From contig CAYXDX010000010.1 of the NCBI GenBank assembly GCA_964463865.1, forward strand, positions 1-32,431: a DNA stretch of 32,431 bases, given 5' to 3'. Both the position numbers and the translations under genes were made by a program. Shown here one piece after another: positions 7,590-16,080 of this stretch. Under the pieces are notes generated by a model. That model did not search any database, was not told the DNA's origin, and saw only the letters and a list, made by a program, of their open reading frames with translations. How positions within the stretch are numbered: the stretch's first letter is position 1; the number at the start of each line of letters is the position of its first letter. This DNA is from Ferroglobus sp964463865 (GTDB taxonomy: Archaea > Halobacteriota > Archaeoglobi > Archaeoglobales > Archaeoglobaceae).

Positions 7590-9023
7590 ATGCTTTCAAC
7601 TATCGAAGCAAAGCTCCTCAGAGCTCTCGAAGAAGGGAAAAAATACAGCGTAGAAGAGGCCGCGAGAGTATCAGGACTGAGCAAGGATGCCGTGTTGAAG
7701 GCTGCGTACATGCTCCAGGAGAAGGGCTACGTGAAGGTTCACAAGAGAGTCTGGAAAGAATACGAGCTGACGGACGAAGGTCTGAGATACCTAACCGAAG
7801 GTCTTCCGGAGGAAAAACTCTACAAAGAAGTGCAAAGAGGCGTAGAAGACCTGAACGAACTCGAAAGGATCGTCGGCAAGAGAGACTTGCAGATCGGCCT
7901 CGGCTGGTTGAGGAGGAAAGGCGTCGCAAAGATCGAGAACGGTAGAATAAAATTAATTTCAGAGCCAAAATTCGAGGAGAGGAGCGTTTTAAACGCGATT
8001 TACGAAAACAGAACTGCTGAAGTTGACGAAAAGCTGTTAAGAGACCTGATAAAAAGAAAACTTGTAAGAGAAGAAGAGGTCTCCGAAACGCTAATAGAAG
8101 TGCTGTCCAAACCGGAAGTCGAGGTCAAGGAGAAGATAACCGACTTAACTCCCGAACTCCTCATCTCCGGAGCCTGGAGGGGTAAAGAGTTTCTCGAATA
8201 CGACGTCAGAATTCCAGCAAAGGACGTGTTTGCTGCCAAGATGCACCCATACGAAAGGATAATCAGAGAGTGCAGAAAAATTTTCCTCGAGATGGGTTTT
8301 ACTGAGATAAAAGGTCACTACGTTCAGCCAGCTTTCTGGAACTTCGACGCCCTATTTCAACCTCAAGATCACCCGGCGAGAGAGATGCAGGACACGTTCT
8401 ACCTCGACAGGTACGTCGACATAGACGAAGAGCTCGCCAGGAAAATTAAGGAAACGCACGAGAATGGCTGGATCACAGGATCGAAAGGCTGGGGAGGAAA
8501 GTGGGAATTAAACAAAGCGAGACAGCTCGTTTTAAGGACGCACACGACGGCCATAACGATCCACTACCTGGCGATGAATCCAGAGCCGCCAGTGAAAGCT
8601 TTCTGCATAGACAGAGTTTACAGAAGAGAGGCGATCGACGCGACGCATCTCCCAGAGTTCGACCAGCTCGAAGGAGTCGTCCTGGACGAGAACGTCGGAT
8701 TCAAAGATCTTCTCGGCCTGCTGAGAGAATTTTTCCTCAAGATGGGTTTCGAAGACGTTCGATTTCGCCCGGGCTACTTCCCCTACACGGAGCCGAGCGT
8801 CGAACCTGAAGTTTACGTAGAAGGTTTAGGATGGATAGAACTCGGAGGAGCTGGAATATTCAGAAAGGAAGTCACCGAGCCGCTCGGAATAAAAGGCAAG
8901 GTTCTGGCGTGGGGGCTTGGAATAGGCAGACTCGCGATGCTCAGGCTCGGAATGAAAGACCTGAGGTTGCTCTACAATCCGGACCTGGGCTGGCTGAGAA
9001 AAACGCCGGCGATAAAGAGGTAA
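7590..9023 (+). CDS. pheS: phenylalanyl-tRNA synthetase alpha subunit
   Basis: Catalytic subunit of the alpha2beta2 enzyme that charges tRNA-Phe. The 477-residue length fits the archaeal form, with N-terminal winged-helix DNA/tRNA-binding repeats (about 1-170; for example YSVEEAARVSGLSKDAV) before the class II core. In the core, HPAREMQDTFYL, VYRREAIDATHLPEF (motif 2) and GAGIFRKEV followed by GLGIGRLAML (motif 3) are all present. The ATG at 7590 is leaderless-like, with a TATA box about 24 bases upstream. pheT follows after 33 bases. Assignment is firm. Confidence 0.97.
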   Translation: MLSTIEAKLLRALEEGKKYSVEEAARVSGLSKDAVLKAAYMLQEKGYVKVHKRVWKEYELTDEGLRYLTEGLPEEKLYKEVQRGVEDLNELERIVGKRDLQIGLGWLRRKGVAKIENGRIKLISEPKFEERSVLNAIYENRTAEVDEKLLRDLIKRKLVREEEVSETLIEVLSKPEVEVKEKITDLTPELLISGAWRGKEFLEYDVRIPAKDVFAAKMHPYERIIRECRKIFLEMGFTEIKGHYVQPAFWNFDALFQPQDHPAREMQDTFYLDRYVDIDEELARKIKETHENGWITGSKGWGGKWELNKARQLVLRTHTTAITIHYLAMNPEPPVKAFCIDRVYRREAIDATHLPEFDQLEGVVLDENVGFKDLLGLLREFFLKMGFEDVRFRPGYFPYTEPSVEPEVYVEGLGWIELGGAGIFRKEVTEPLGIKGKVLAWGLGIGRLAMLRLGMKDLRLLYNPDLGWLRKTPAIKR

Positions 9024-9025
9024 AA

Positions 9026-9033
9026 GATATATT
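9026..9033 (+). promoter_or_regulatory. TATA box before pheT
   Basis: GATATATT in the 33-base pheS-pheT gap is centred about 27 bases before the pheT ATG, and no ribosome site is visible. This is the geometry of a leaderless archaeal promoter, so pheT may be transcribed on its own as well as with pheS. Confidence 0.5.
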
Positions 9034-9056
9034 CTGAAAAAATTTAGCGTGATCCA

Positions 9057-10700
9057 ATGCCAGTAGTCACGCTTTACTGGGACGAACTCGAGGAGCTCGT
9101 CGGAAAGAGCAGAGAAGAAATTCTCGAGAGACTTCCGATGCTCGGCTGCGACATCGAGAGGGTCGAAGAGGATCACGTTGACGTGGAGTTCTTCCCGAAC
9201 CGACCAGACCTTTACAGCGTCGAAGGTGTTGCGAGAGCTTTAAAAGGATTCATGGATATCGAGTTCGGATACGTGGACTACAAGGTTCACGAAGGGAACT
9301 GGAAGATCTACGTAGACGATAGCGTGAAAAGTGTGAGGCCAAGGATAGTCGGGTGCGTCGTCAGGAACATAAACATCGACGAGAGGGTGCTGAGGTCCAT
9401 CATAGAGATTCAGGAGGACCTGCACTGGACTATCGGTAGGAACAGAAGGAAGATGGCAATCGGCATTCACGACCTTAGCAAAATCAGTTTTCCGCTGAGA
9501 TATACTGCTGTTTCCGAAGATTTTTCGTTCGTTCCGCTCGATTTTGAAGAGGAAATGAGCGTCAGGGAGATTCTGGAGAAACACCCGAAAGGTCGCGAGT
9601 TCGGATTTATACTGAAGGACACGGACAAGTATCCGATGATCGTAGACTCTAAGGGTAACGCGATTTCGTTCCCACCGATAATAAACGCGGAGATGACGAG
9701 GGTAACTGAAAGGACGACAGATTTATTTATAGACGTCACAGGATTTGACGATAACGTCGATAAAGCCCTAAAAATCCTCGCGGCCATGTTCTCCGACAGG
9801 GGTGGAAGGCTGGAATACGTCGAAATCGTTTACACCGATAAAACTGAAAAAACTCCGGACATGTCTCCAGAAATAATGAAAGTTCGGAAGAGCGAAATTT
9901 ACTCCCTTCTCGGATTCCGCATCAGCGATGAGGAGATAAAGCTCGCGCTCGGAAGGATGAGATACGGCTTCGAGATAGGTGACGACGAGATCACAGTGTT
10001 CGTGCCGCCTTACAGGGCTGACATCATGCACGAGTGGGACATAATAGAGGACATAGCGATAGGATACGGATACGACAGAATAAAGCCGGAGTATCCTTCG
10101 ACTCCCGGAATCGGCAGAGAGCACGAATGGTTCAGAATCAAGGACATCGCGAGGGAGATAATGATCGGTCTCGGATTTACCGAGGTCATAACGTTCACGC
10201 TGACGAGCGAGAAAGTTCAATACGAATTTATGAAGAGAAGAGGCGAGGCCTGGAAGGATTACGTCCCGGTGATGCACCCGCTGACAGAGGAGCACAGAAT
10301 AATAAGGACCGAAATTCTCCCCAAGCTTCTCGAGGTTCTCGCGAACAACAAGCACCATCCGATGCCCCAGAAAATATTCGAAGTTGGTGACGTTGTAAGA
10401 GGTTTGAAAAACAGACTGCACCTGTCAGCGTGCGTAACGCACTCGAAAGCCAACTTTTCTGAGATAAGGAGCTACGTTCAGGCAGTTATGAGAGAGCTCG
10501 ACCTCGAGTGGAACGTTGAAGAGAGCGACGACGAGGCCTTCATAAAGGGGAGGAGAGCGGACATAATAGTAAAGGGCAAAAAAGTCGGCGTGTTTGGAGA
10601 AGTTCAACCAGAGGTGCTCGAGAAGTTCGACATAACGACTCCTGTAGCGGCTTTCGAGATCGACCTTAGCGAGCTGTTCGATCTCGGACTCGTCGTGTAA
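9057..10700 (+). CDS. pheT: phenylalanyl-tRNA synthetase beta subunit
   Basis: Non-catalytic partner of PheS; it contributes tRNA binding and editing. At 547 residues it is the short archaeal/eukaryal form, lacking the N-terminal EMAP-like and C-terminal FDX-like domains of bacterial PheT. Visible features include the N-terminal DVEFFPNRPDLYSVEG stretch, a B3/4 editing-type region (about 110-270) and a B5-like domain (about 280-350, ending VPPYRADIMHEWDIIEDIAIGYGYD). The inactive synthetase-like core follows (GFTEVITFTLTS, ILPKLLEVLANN). GVFGEVQPEVLEKF near the end is typical. Start is ATG 9057. Confidence 0.97.
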   Translation: MPVVTLYWDELEELVGKSREEILERLPMLGCDIERVEEDHVDVEFFPNRPDLYSVEGVARALKGFMDIEFGYVDYKVHEGNWKIYVDDSVKSVRPRIVGCVVRNINIDERVLRSIIEIQEDLHWTIGRNRRKMAIGIHDLSKISFPLRYTAVSEDFSFVPLDFEEEMSVREILEKHPKGREFGFILKDTDKYPMIVDSKGNAISFPPIINAEMTRVTERTTDLFIDVTGFDDNVDKALKILAAMFSDRGGRLEYVEIVYTDKTEKTPDMSPEIMKVRKSEIYSLLGFRISDEEIKLALGRMRYGFEIGDDEITVFVPPYRADIMHEWDIIEDIAIGYGYDRIKPEYPSTPGIGREHEWFRIKDIAREIMIGLGFTEVITFTLTSEKVQYEFMKRRGEAWKDYVPVMHPLTEEHRIIRTEILPKLLEVLANNKHHPMPQKIFEVGDVVRGLKNRLHLSACVTHSKANFSEIRSYVQAVMRELDLEWNVEESDDEAFIKGRRADIIVKGKKVGVFGEVQPEVLEKFDITTPVAAFEIDLSELFDLGLVV

Positions 10701-10707
10701 CGCCAAC

Positions 10708-10717
10708 TTTTTTAAAC
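10708..10717 (+). promoter_or_regulatory. TATA box before radical SAM/SPASM gene
   Basis: TTTTTTAAAC is centred about 25 bases before the ATG at 10738, with no ribosome site between. This suggests a leaderless transcript starting a new unit after pheT. Confidence 0.5.
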
Positions 10718-10737
10718 TTTTCTCAAAAGCAACTTCA

Positions 10738-11892
10738 ATGAACTACGACTTGAAGAAAAGGCCGTTCATAGTATTTTGGGAGCTCACGAGAGCTTGCTTA
10801 CTGGCCTGTAAACACTGCAGAGCTAAAGCTCAGAAAAAGAGGCACCCCGACGAGCTGACTACCGAAGAAGCTTACAGGGTCGTTGATCAGCTAAAGGAGT
10901 TTGGAGAACCTTACCCCCTGCTCGTCCTGACCGGCGGAGACCCGTTGATGCGAGACGACGTGTTCGACATAATAGAATACGCGACCAAGAGCAGAATCAG
11001 AGTGGCGATAGCCTTCAGCGGGACGAAGCTTGCGACGAAGGATAAGCTCGAAAAGTTGAAAGAAGCCGGAGTTTCAAGGATCGCCATTAGTCTCGACGGG
11101 AGTAACGAGGAAATTCACGACTTCTTTAGAGGTGTCGGGGGAACTTTCGAAACGAGCCTTGAGATCCTCGAAATGGCAAGAGAGCTCGAGATTTCGAGGC
11201 AGATAAACACAACAGTCACGACGTTCAACATGCACGACCTTCCGAATATCATGAGGATAGGAATAGAGTATCAAGTAGCTCTCTGGGACATCTTCTTCAT
11301 AGTTCCGACCGGAAGGGCGAAGGTCGAATACATGCCGTCAGCCCAAGAGTTCGAGGATGTTCTGAACTTCCTCTACGACGTTTCGAAAAAGACGCCGCTG
11401 AACGTTAAGAGCTCCGCAGCGACGCACCTCAGGAGGATCGAATACATGAGAGACAAAGGCATTTACGATCTGCCACGCGGAGAACTCTACTACGAGCTCG
11501 TCGAAAGTTTGAAGGGTTTTGAAGGCGAATCGAAAAAAGTTGTCGCTGGAGCTTACGGAAGGAGCCTGGCAGACGGAATCAGGAGGATGATGGGAATAAC
11601 CGACGGAAGAGGAATGTTCTTCATAAGCCACGTCGGAGAAGTTTACCCGAGCGGTTTTCTGCCGATTAAAGCCGGAAACGTCAGAGAGGAGAGTCTGAAA
11701 GATATCTACACAAAATCCAAGATTTTCGTCGAGTTGAAAGACCCGAACAAGCTGAAGGGTAAGTGCGGGATGTGTGAGTTCAGATACATCTGCGGAGGTA
11801 GTAGAGCGAGGGCTTACGCGATGACCGGCGACTACCTCGCTGCCGAGCCGAGGTGCATCTACGTCCCGAGAGGAGGAGAAGTCATCAAATAA
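10738..11892 (+). CDS. radical SAM/SPASM protein (AhbD/NirJ-like)
   Basis: A 384-residue radical SAM enzyme with canonical CX3CX2C (C20, C24, C27 in CLLACKHC), GGDP (about 66-69) and SLDG SAM-binding motifs. The C-terminal cysteine cluster (CGMCEFRYICGG, then a last cysteine before YVPR) marks a SPASM-type domain holding extra Fe-S clusters. The layout fits the AhbD/NirJ/PqqE superfamily; relatives are often labelled heme-biosynthesis proteins. In archaea AhbD removes two propionates from Fe-coproporphyrin to make heme. I cannot distinguish AhbD from other family members, and no other ahb gene is adjacent. It precedes the XRE-CBS regulator, which has its own TATA-like element. Confidence 0.82.
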   Translation: MNYDLKKRPFIVFWELTRACLLACKHCRAKAQKKRHPDELTTEEAYRVVDQLKEFGEPYPLLVLTGGDPLMRDDVFDIIEYATKSRIRVAIAFSGTKLATKDKLEKLKEAGVSRIAISLDGSNEEIHDFFRGVGGTFETSLEILEMARELEISRQINTTVTTFNMHDLPNIMRIGIEYQVALWDIFFIVPTGRAKVEYMPSAQEFEDVLNFLYDVSKKTPLNVKSSAATHLRRIEYMRDKGIYDLPRGELYYELVESLKGFEGESKKVVAGAYGRSLADGIRRMMGITDGRGMFFISHVGEVYPSGFLPIKAGNVREESLKDIYTKSKIFVELKDPNKLKGKCGMCEFRYICGGSRARAYAMTGDYLAAEPRCIYVPRGGEVIK

Positions 11893-11901
11893 ACCGCAGG
11901 A

Positions 11902-11909
11902 TTTTTATG
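11902..11909 (+). promoter_or_regulatory. TATA-like element before XRE-CBS gene
   Basis: TTTTTATG at 11902-11909 is centred about 28 bases before the ATG at 11934, and no convincing ribosome site is present. It is a possible leaderless promoter for the regulator-ThiF-like-mptG unit. A second AT-rich run, TTTTTAAAA at 11911-11919, is too close to the start to serve. Confidence 0.35.
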
Positions 11910-11933
11910 ATTTTTAAAACAAGTAGTGTTGGG

Positions 11934-12488
11934 ATGTTCTACGAAATCGAAGAGATCAAGCGAAGGAGAAAAAAGCTCGGGCTAACGCAGAAGAAGTTGG
12001 CCGAGCTCGTCGGAGTCAGTCAGCCGTTAATAGCCAGACTTGAAAGTGGCGACCTCGACCCGAAGCTTTCGCTGATAAAGAAGATCTTCAAAGTCCTCGA
12101 CGAGTTGGAAGGCAAGATGACCGCTAAGAAAATAATGAACCCCAACGTGATCTTCGCAACCCCAGAAGATTCTCCCAAGAAGATTATCGAAATCATGTGG
12201 GAAAAAGGCATCTCGCAGGTTCCAGTAATAGATAACAAGGGTAAAAACATCGGTTGCGTCACCGAATCGGCCATAATAAGGCAGATACTCGAAAAAGGTG
12301 TCGAACATCTCTCCGAGCTGAAGGTTAAGGACATAATGGAAGATCCGCTACCGACCGTCCCGCCCGACGAGTCCCTCGAGAACATTTCTAAAATGCTTTT
12401 AAACAATCCCGCAATTCTTGTCGTTGAGAGAGATAAAGTCATCGGTATCATAACCAAGCACGACGTTATGAAAGTCGTAAGGGGATAG
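11934..12488 (+). CDS. XRE-family HTH regulator with two CBS domains
   Basis: A 184-residue probable transcription regulator. An XRE/Cro-type helix-turn-helix occupies about 5-55 (RRKKLGLTQKKLAELVGVSQPLIARLE). Two CBS repeats follow: about 62-120 (MTAKKIMNPNVIFATPEDS...SQVPVIDNKGKNIGCVTE) and about 125-184 (KVKDIMEDPLPTVPPDES...VVERDKVIGIITKHDVM). CBS pairs bind adenine nucleotides or SAM, so this protein may sense a nucleotide or cofactor state (family knowledge). The ATG at 11934 was chosen over an upstream in-frame start at 11853, because the extra 27 residues are shadow sequence inside the radical SAM gene. The next gene begins 1 base after its stop, and then mptG, so it may control methanopterin synthesis; that is inference. 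Confidence 0.87.
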   Translation: MFYEIEEIKRRRKKLGLTQKKLAELVGVSQPLIARLESGDLDPKLSLIKKIFKVLDELEGKMTAKKIMNPNVIFATPEDSPKKIIEIMWEKGISQVPVIDNKGKNIGCVTESAIIRQILEKGVEHLSELKVKDIMEDPLPTVPPDESLENISKMLLNNPAILVVERDKVIGIITKHDVMKVVRG

Positions 12489-12489
12489 C

Positions 12490-13095
12490 ATGAATCTGAA
12501 GCACATTTTCTGGTTCCAGATGGCTGAAGAAGAAAAGATAGACTACCTCAAGAAGTTCAGCGTCGCAGTAATAGGAAGCAGAATGCTCGCGGAGATACTC
12601 TGGAGGTGCGGAGTAGGGTGCATAAGGTACATCGGCGACGTCGTCACACCAACGGATTCAAGGATAGACCCCACGATTCGTCCGCTCGACGCGAACGATT
12701 ACGATGTCATGCATCCCATGAGTTCGGACAGCTGCGTCATAAGTTATCCGTATCCCCACGACTACAAAGAGTTAAAAAAACAGCTCAGAGGTATCGATGT
12801 AATAGTTGCTCACAAATACGAAAGCCTGGCGGCGAGAATAGCTGAAGAGATTGGAGTTCCGTTCATACCGAGAATCATAACAACGTTCCTTCCCGACGGT
12901 GTGAGCTACTTTGAGGTGAAGATTCCGGAAGTTAAGGAGAACCCCATCGCGTATTCGATAACCTGCAGCGTTCAGGCGGGAGAGATCATGAGAATATTCA
13001 CCGGATACGAGCTGCCAGTGATAGCGCCAGAAGCTTACGTCGTCGATTTGAAGACTAAAAGCTACCTCAAAAAGGTGGAGCTTGAGAGAGTATGA
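12490..13095 (+). CDS. degenerate ThiF/MoeB-like protein
   Basis: A 201-residue protein that I cannot name with certainty. Residues about 23-50 (SVAVIGSRMLAEILWRCGVGCIRYIGD) resemble the start of the ThiF/MoeB/E1 Rossmann domain, although the nucleotide-binding GxGxxG is not intact. Residues about 158-196 (ITCSVQAGEIMRIFTGYELPVIAPEAYVVDLKTKSY) resemble the end of ThiF proteins, where the chain reads like GSLQALEAIKLLTG followed by a substrate-name strand. There are no zinc CxxC pairs. It could be an E1-like adenylation relative that has lost catalysis, or a fold-level match only. It sits 1 base after the XRE-CBS gene, and its stop overlaps the mptG start as ATGA, so a cofactor role is plausible. 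Confidence 0.6.
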   Translation: MNLKHIFWFQMAEEEKIDYLKKFSVAVIGSRMLAEILWRCGVGCIRYIGDVVTPTDSRIDPTIRPLDANDYDVMHPMSSDSCVISYPYPHDYKELKKQLRGIDVIVAHKYESLAARIAEEIGVPFIPRIITTFLPDGVSYFEVKIPEVKENPIAYSITCSVQAGEIMRIFTGYELPVIAPEAYVVDLKTKSYLKKVELERV

Positions 13096-14030
13096 GAATC
13101 AGAACACCCTCGCGAGTTCACGTAACGCTGATCGACTTGAACGGAGAGATAGGTAGAGTTGATGGTGGGGTCGGTTTCGCCTTAGAGGAGCCTCATGTGG
13201 AGATCGTGGCGAGAGAGTCAGAAGACGTCGTCGTCAGAGGAGAGGCGCACAATTTAAAGAGGTTCGAAAGCGTTGCAAGAAGTTTGAAAGAGAGATTCGG
13301 ATTCGGAATAGAGATAGAAGTTTTGTCGGACTTCAAAGAGCACGTAGGTCTCGGAAGCGGAACCCAGATAAGTCTGGCGGTAGGCGTCGCATACTCAAAA
13401 CTCTACGACCTGAACCTGAGCGTGAGAGACGTGGCGAGAATAACGGGTAGAGGCGGAACGTCCGGAATTGGCGTTGCAGCTTTCGAAATGGGAGGATTCA
13501 TAGTTGACGGCGGTCACTCGAAGAAAGTTAAGAAGAGTTTTCTGCCTTCAGCCTTCAGCAAAGCTCCGCCTGGACCAGTCATATCAAGGCTGGACTTCCC
13601 CGACTGGGACGTCTGTCTGGTAATCCCAGAAGGAAGGGGATTCTTCGGAGAAAGAGAGGTTGATCTCTTCGAAAAAAACACGCCGATAAAACTCGAAGAA
13701 GTTAGAGAGCTCTGCCACGTAATTTTGATGAAGCTGCTCCCGGCAGTTGCGGAGAAAGACATCGACGATTTTTCTTCCGCAATTTCGAGAATCCAGGAGC
13801 TCGGATTCAAAAGAGCCGAAGTCGAGCAGTACGGAGAGAAAATGAGAAGCTTGATGAAGAGGTTCGAAGAAGTTGGAGCCTGCGGCATGAGTTCGACGGG
13901 TCCGACGCTTTATATAGTCTCGGAAAAAATAAATATTCAGGAAGTAAACGATCTGATAGCTGAGTTTGGCTTGAAAGCCGAGATTATACTGACCAAAGGC
14001 AGAAACAGGGGGGCCGACGTTGAAGTATAA
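13092..14030 (+). CDS. mptG: beta-ribofuranosylaminobenzene 5'-phosphate synthase
   Basis: This GHMP-kinase-superfamily enzyme joins 4-hydroxybenzoate (or p-aminobenzoate) with PRPP in the first committed step of methanopterin arm synthesis. The 312 residues begin with the characteristic RIRTPSRVHVTLIDLNGEIGRVDGGVG. The glycine-rich GLGSGTQ is at 86-92, GRGGTSGIGVAAFE about 123-136, and a C-terminal GACGMSSTGPTLY serves as the third GHMP motif. Length is slightly short of the usual 320-340. It is translationally coupled to the ThiF-like gene (ATGA) and overlaps the nop5 start by 11 bases. It supports a tetrahydromethanopterin-using archaeon such as Archaeoglobales or a methanogen. Confidence 0.92.
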   Translation: MRIRTPSRVHVTLIDLNGEIGRVDGGVGFALEEPHVEIVARESEDVVVRGEAHNLKRFESVARSLKERFGFGIEIEVLSDFKEHVGLGSGTQISLAVGVAYSKLYDLNLSVRDVARITGRGGTSGIGVAAFEMGGFIVDGGHSKKVKKSFLPSAFSKAPPGPVISRLDFPDWDVCLVIPEGRGFFGEREVDLFEKNTPIKLEEVRELCHVILMKLLPAVAEKDIDDFSSAISRIQELGFKRAEVEQYGEKMRSLMKRFEEVGACGMSSTGPTLYIVSEKINIQEVNDLIAEFGLKAEIILTKGRNRGADVEV

Positions 14031-14790
14031 GCTATGGTGCGGCGAGTTCGACGGCAGTCTCAAACTCTCGAAGGATTTTAAGAAGTCCTTCGAGGACGCC
14101 AAGAATCCCTCCCCAGTTCCGGAAGAAGCTTTCGAAGAGGCGAAGAAAGTCGTGAAGAACTACTACGAAACTCTGAGGAAAGTCGCCATAAGCGTGACTG
14201 AAGAGAAGATCGAAAGAGAACTCAAAAGAGAGGATCGCTACGTGATAATGCTCGTAAAGGCCTTAGACGAGTTAAACGAGTCAATAAACCTCCTCGAAGA
14301 AAAATACAGAGATCTCGTCGAAGTCATGCAGTCTAGAGTTACGGAAGATTTTGAAGAAAAAATAAGAGGATTGAAAGACCTGAGAAGAGAGGTCGAAAAA
14401 GAGATCGAAGCCGTTATGGAGAAGATCGCTCCGAACCTCACTGAAATTCTTGGCCCGAAGATTGCCGCGCGACTCCTCGAAAAAGCAGGGAGTCTGGAGA
14501 AGCTCGCAACCCTTCCAGCGAGCACGATTCAGATAATAGGTGCAGAAAAATCGCTGTTCAAAGCTTTGACGAGGATCAGAAAAGGCAAGAAGGCGAAAAT
14601 ACCCAAACACGGAGTTATATTCCAGCACCCGTTTATAAGAACGTTGCCGAAGAGAAAGAGAGGCAAAATGGCGAGGTTCATGGCCGGAAAACTTGCAATA
14701 GCTGCGAAACTTGACTATTTTAGAGGTGAGTTGAGGGAAGAACTCTCCGAGGAGGTCAGGAGGAAGTATGAAGAACTTTCAAGAAGTTAA
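14020..14790 (+). CDS. nop5: Nop5 (C/D sRNP core protein)
   Basis: Nop5/Nop56-58 homologue, the central protein of archaeal box C/D sRNPs. It binds fibrillarin through its N-terminal part, self-dimerises through a coiled coil (about 80-140, rich in E/K/L) and contacts L7Ae-RNA through the Nop domain. The Nop signature region LAPNLTEILGPKIAARLLEKAGSL-like (APNLTE, GPKIAARLL) is at about 137-160, followed by PASTIQIIGAEKSLFKAL and PKHGVIFQHPFI. At 256 residues it is the short form, like the roughly 268-residue Archaeoglobus protein and unlike the roughly 400-residue Pyrococcus one. The start is a TTG at 14020 inside mptG, after a G-rich site. The end overlaps fibrillarin by 23 bases. Confidence 0.94.
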   Translation: MKYKLWCGEFDGSLKLSKDFKKSFEDAKNPSPVPEEAFEEAKKVVKNYYETLRKVAISVTEEKIERELKREDRYVIMLVKALDELNESINLLEEKYRDLVEVMQSRVTEDFEEKIRGLKDLRREVEKEIEAVMEKIAPNLTEILGPKIAARLLEKAGSLEKLATLPASTIQIIGAEKSLFKALTRIRKGKKAKIPKHGVIFQHPFIRTLPKRKRGKMARFMAGKLAIAAKLDYFRGELREELSEEVRRKYEELSRS

Positions 14791-15433
14791 AGAGGTTTTG
14801 CCGAACACGTTCTTCCTGAAAGTAGAGGGTAGGAGGATTCTCGCAACCAAAAGCAGGTATCCGCCGTTTTATGGCGAGAGGAAATACGGAGATTTCAGAG
14901 AGTGGATCCCGACGAGAAGCAAGCTTTCTGCCGCGATTATAAAAGGTCTGAAGCCGGAGATAGAAAAGGACTCCAAGATTCTCTACCTCGGAGCCGCATC
15001 CGGAACCACCGTAAGCCACGTATCGGACATAGTCGAAGACGGAGTTATATACGCGGTGGAATACTCAGCTAAACCCTTCGTCAAGTTCCTCGAACTCGCG
15101 AGAGAGAGAAGAAACATAGTCCCGCTCCTCGAAGACGCCCGAAAGCCAGAAAACTACTCTGGAATCGTGGAAAAAGTCGACCTGATTTATCAGGATATCG
15201 CGCAGAGGGATCAGATAGACATATTCAAAAAGAACGCGGAGTTCTTCCTGAAAGACGGAGGACTCGGAATAATAATGGTGAAAGCGAGAAGCATAGATTC
15301 CACGCTCGAACCCGAGAAGATATTCAAAATGGTGGAAAAAGATCTTAAAAAAGACTTCAAAGTCCTCTCGAGAGTTGACATCGGGCAGTTCCACAGAGAC
15401 CACGTCTGCTTCTACCTAAGGTGGAGGGGATGA
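14768..15433 (+). CDS. flpA: fibrillarin, rRNA/tRNA 2'-O-methyltransferase
   Basis: FlpA is the SAM-dependent methyltransferase of box C/D sRNPs; it methylates the ribose opposite the fifth guide nucleotide from box D. The 221 residues have the fibrillarin N-terminal PPFYGERKYGDFREWIPTRSKL, the SAM loop YLGAASGTTVSHVSD (73-87), the acidic YAVEYS stretch, YQDIAQ with its catalytic aspartate and MVKARSID with the catalytic lysine. Ribosome sites GAGGTC and AGGAGG lie just upstream of the ATG. It is coupled to nop5 (23-base overlap), its direct partner, and to HARP downstream (ATGA). The tRNA-Trp intron at 27.3 kb is a predicted substrate guide for this enzyme. Confidence 0.97.
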   Translation: MKNFQEVKEVLPNTFFLKVEGRRILATKSRYPPFYGERKYGDFREWIPTRSKLSAAIIKGLKPEIEKDSKILYLGAASGTTVSHVSDIVEDGVIYAVEYSAKPFVKFLELARERRNIVPLLEDARKPENYSGIVEKVDLIYQDIAQRDQIDIFKKNAEFFLKDGGLGIIMVKARSIDSTLEPEKIFKMVEKDLKKDFKVLSRVDIGQFHRDHVCFYLRWRG

Positions 15434-16080
15434 GACAAAGGTTCGTTCTCGACACCACGGCAATAACGGATACGGGAATGAGAGAAAAAGAGGGATTCGA
15501 AGACATATGTCAGTCGGCAAATGAAATTCTCGACCTGATAGCCAAAGCGAGAATGAAACTTGACATAAGCTGTTACATTCCGTATCCTTCCGTATACACC
15601 GAACTCATGAGCTTTCTCAAAAGATACAACTGCTCGGAGGACGTCATGATTAAGGTGGACACGTGGCTCGTAAAGAAGACGCCGAGCAGAATAGAGGTCA
15701 TGATTCCTGCCGCGATATTCTACGAATACGTTCTGACGATGAGGCAGAAGATAAACAAGGGCAGGAAGATCGCCGAAGACTTCATCTGGGAGAGCTCCGC
15801 GATAACGTCAAGAGCGAAACCGGAAGAGCTGAGAAAAGAGATCGGAGAGCTGATATCGAGGTTCAGAGAGAAGTATCGAGCTACGCTCAGACACGGAATA
15901 CTCGACTCGTCGCCAGACATAGACGTTCTTCTGCTCGCCAAGGAGCTCGACGCTGCAGTGGTCAGCAGTGATGAAGGAATAAAGAGGTGGGCCGAGCTCA
16001 TGGGCCTGAGATTTGTGGAGGCTATGAAGTTTCCGAGAATGCTCCGAGAGTATCTGAGCATGCTGGAGGGTGAGAAATGA
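15430..16080 (+). CDS. HARP, RNA-free RNase P (RNA ligase partner family)
   Basis: A 216-residue PIN-domain nuclease of the UPF0278/'RNA ligase partner' family, homologous to Aquifex Aq_880 (HARP), a protein-only RNase P that trims the 5' leader of pre-tRNAs. The N-terminal FVLDTTAITDT carries the first catalytic aspartate (D8). A C-terminal group of acids (D159, D163, D165, D174, D181) in LDSSPDIDVLLLAKELDAAVVSSDEG completes the PIN site. The central helical insertion (about 60-155) is typical of HARP. The ATG at 15430 overlaps the flpA stop (ATGA), with GGTGGAG just before; a GTG at 15421 is the alternative. Its stop overlaps hisS (ATGA). Archaeal HARP usually coexists with RNA-based RNase P, so its native job is unsettled. 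Confidence 0.9.
   Translation: MRQRFVLDTTAITDTGMREKEGFEDICQSANEILDLIAKARMKLDISCYIPYPSVYTELMSFLKRYNCSEDVMIKVDTWLVKKTPSRIEVMIPAAIFYEYVLTMRQKINKGRKIAEDFIWESSAITSRAKPEELRKEIGELISRFREKYRATLRHGILDSSPDIDVLLLAKELDAAVVSSDEGIKRWAELMGLRFVEAMKFPRMLREYLSMLEGEK

Noticed and set aside
9768..10421. 217-residue minus-strand reading frame opposite pheT
   Set aside because: Antisense to conserved PheT domains; no motif or start signal.
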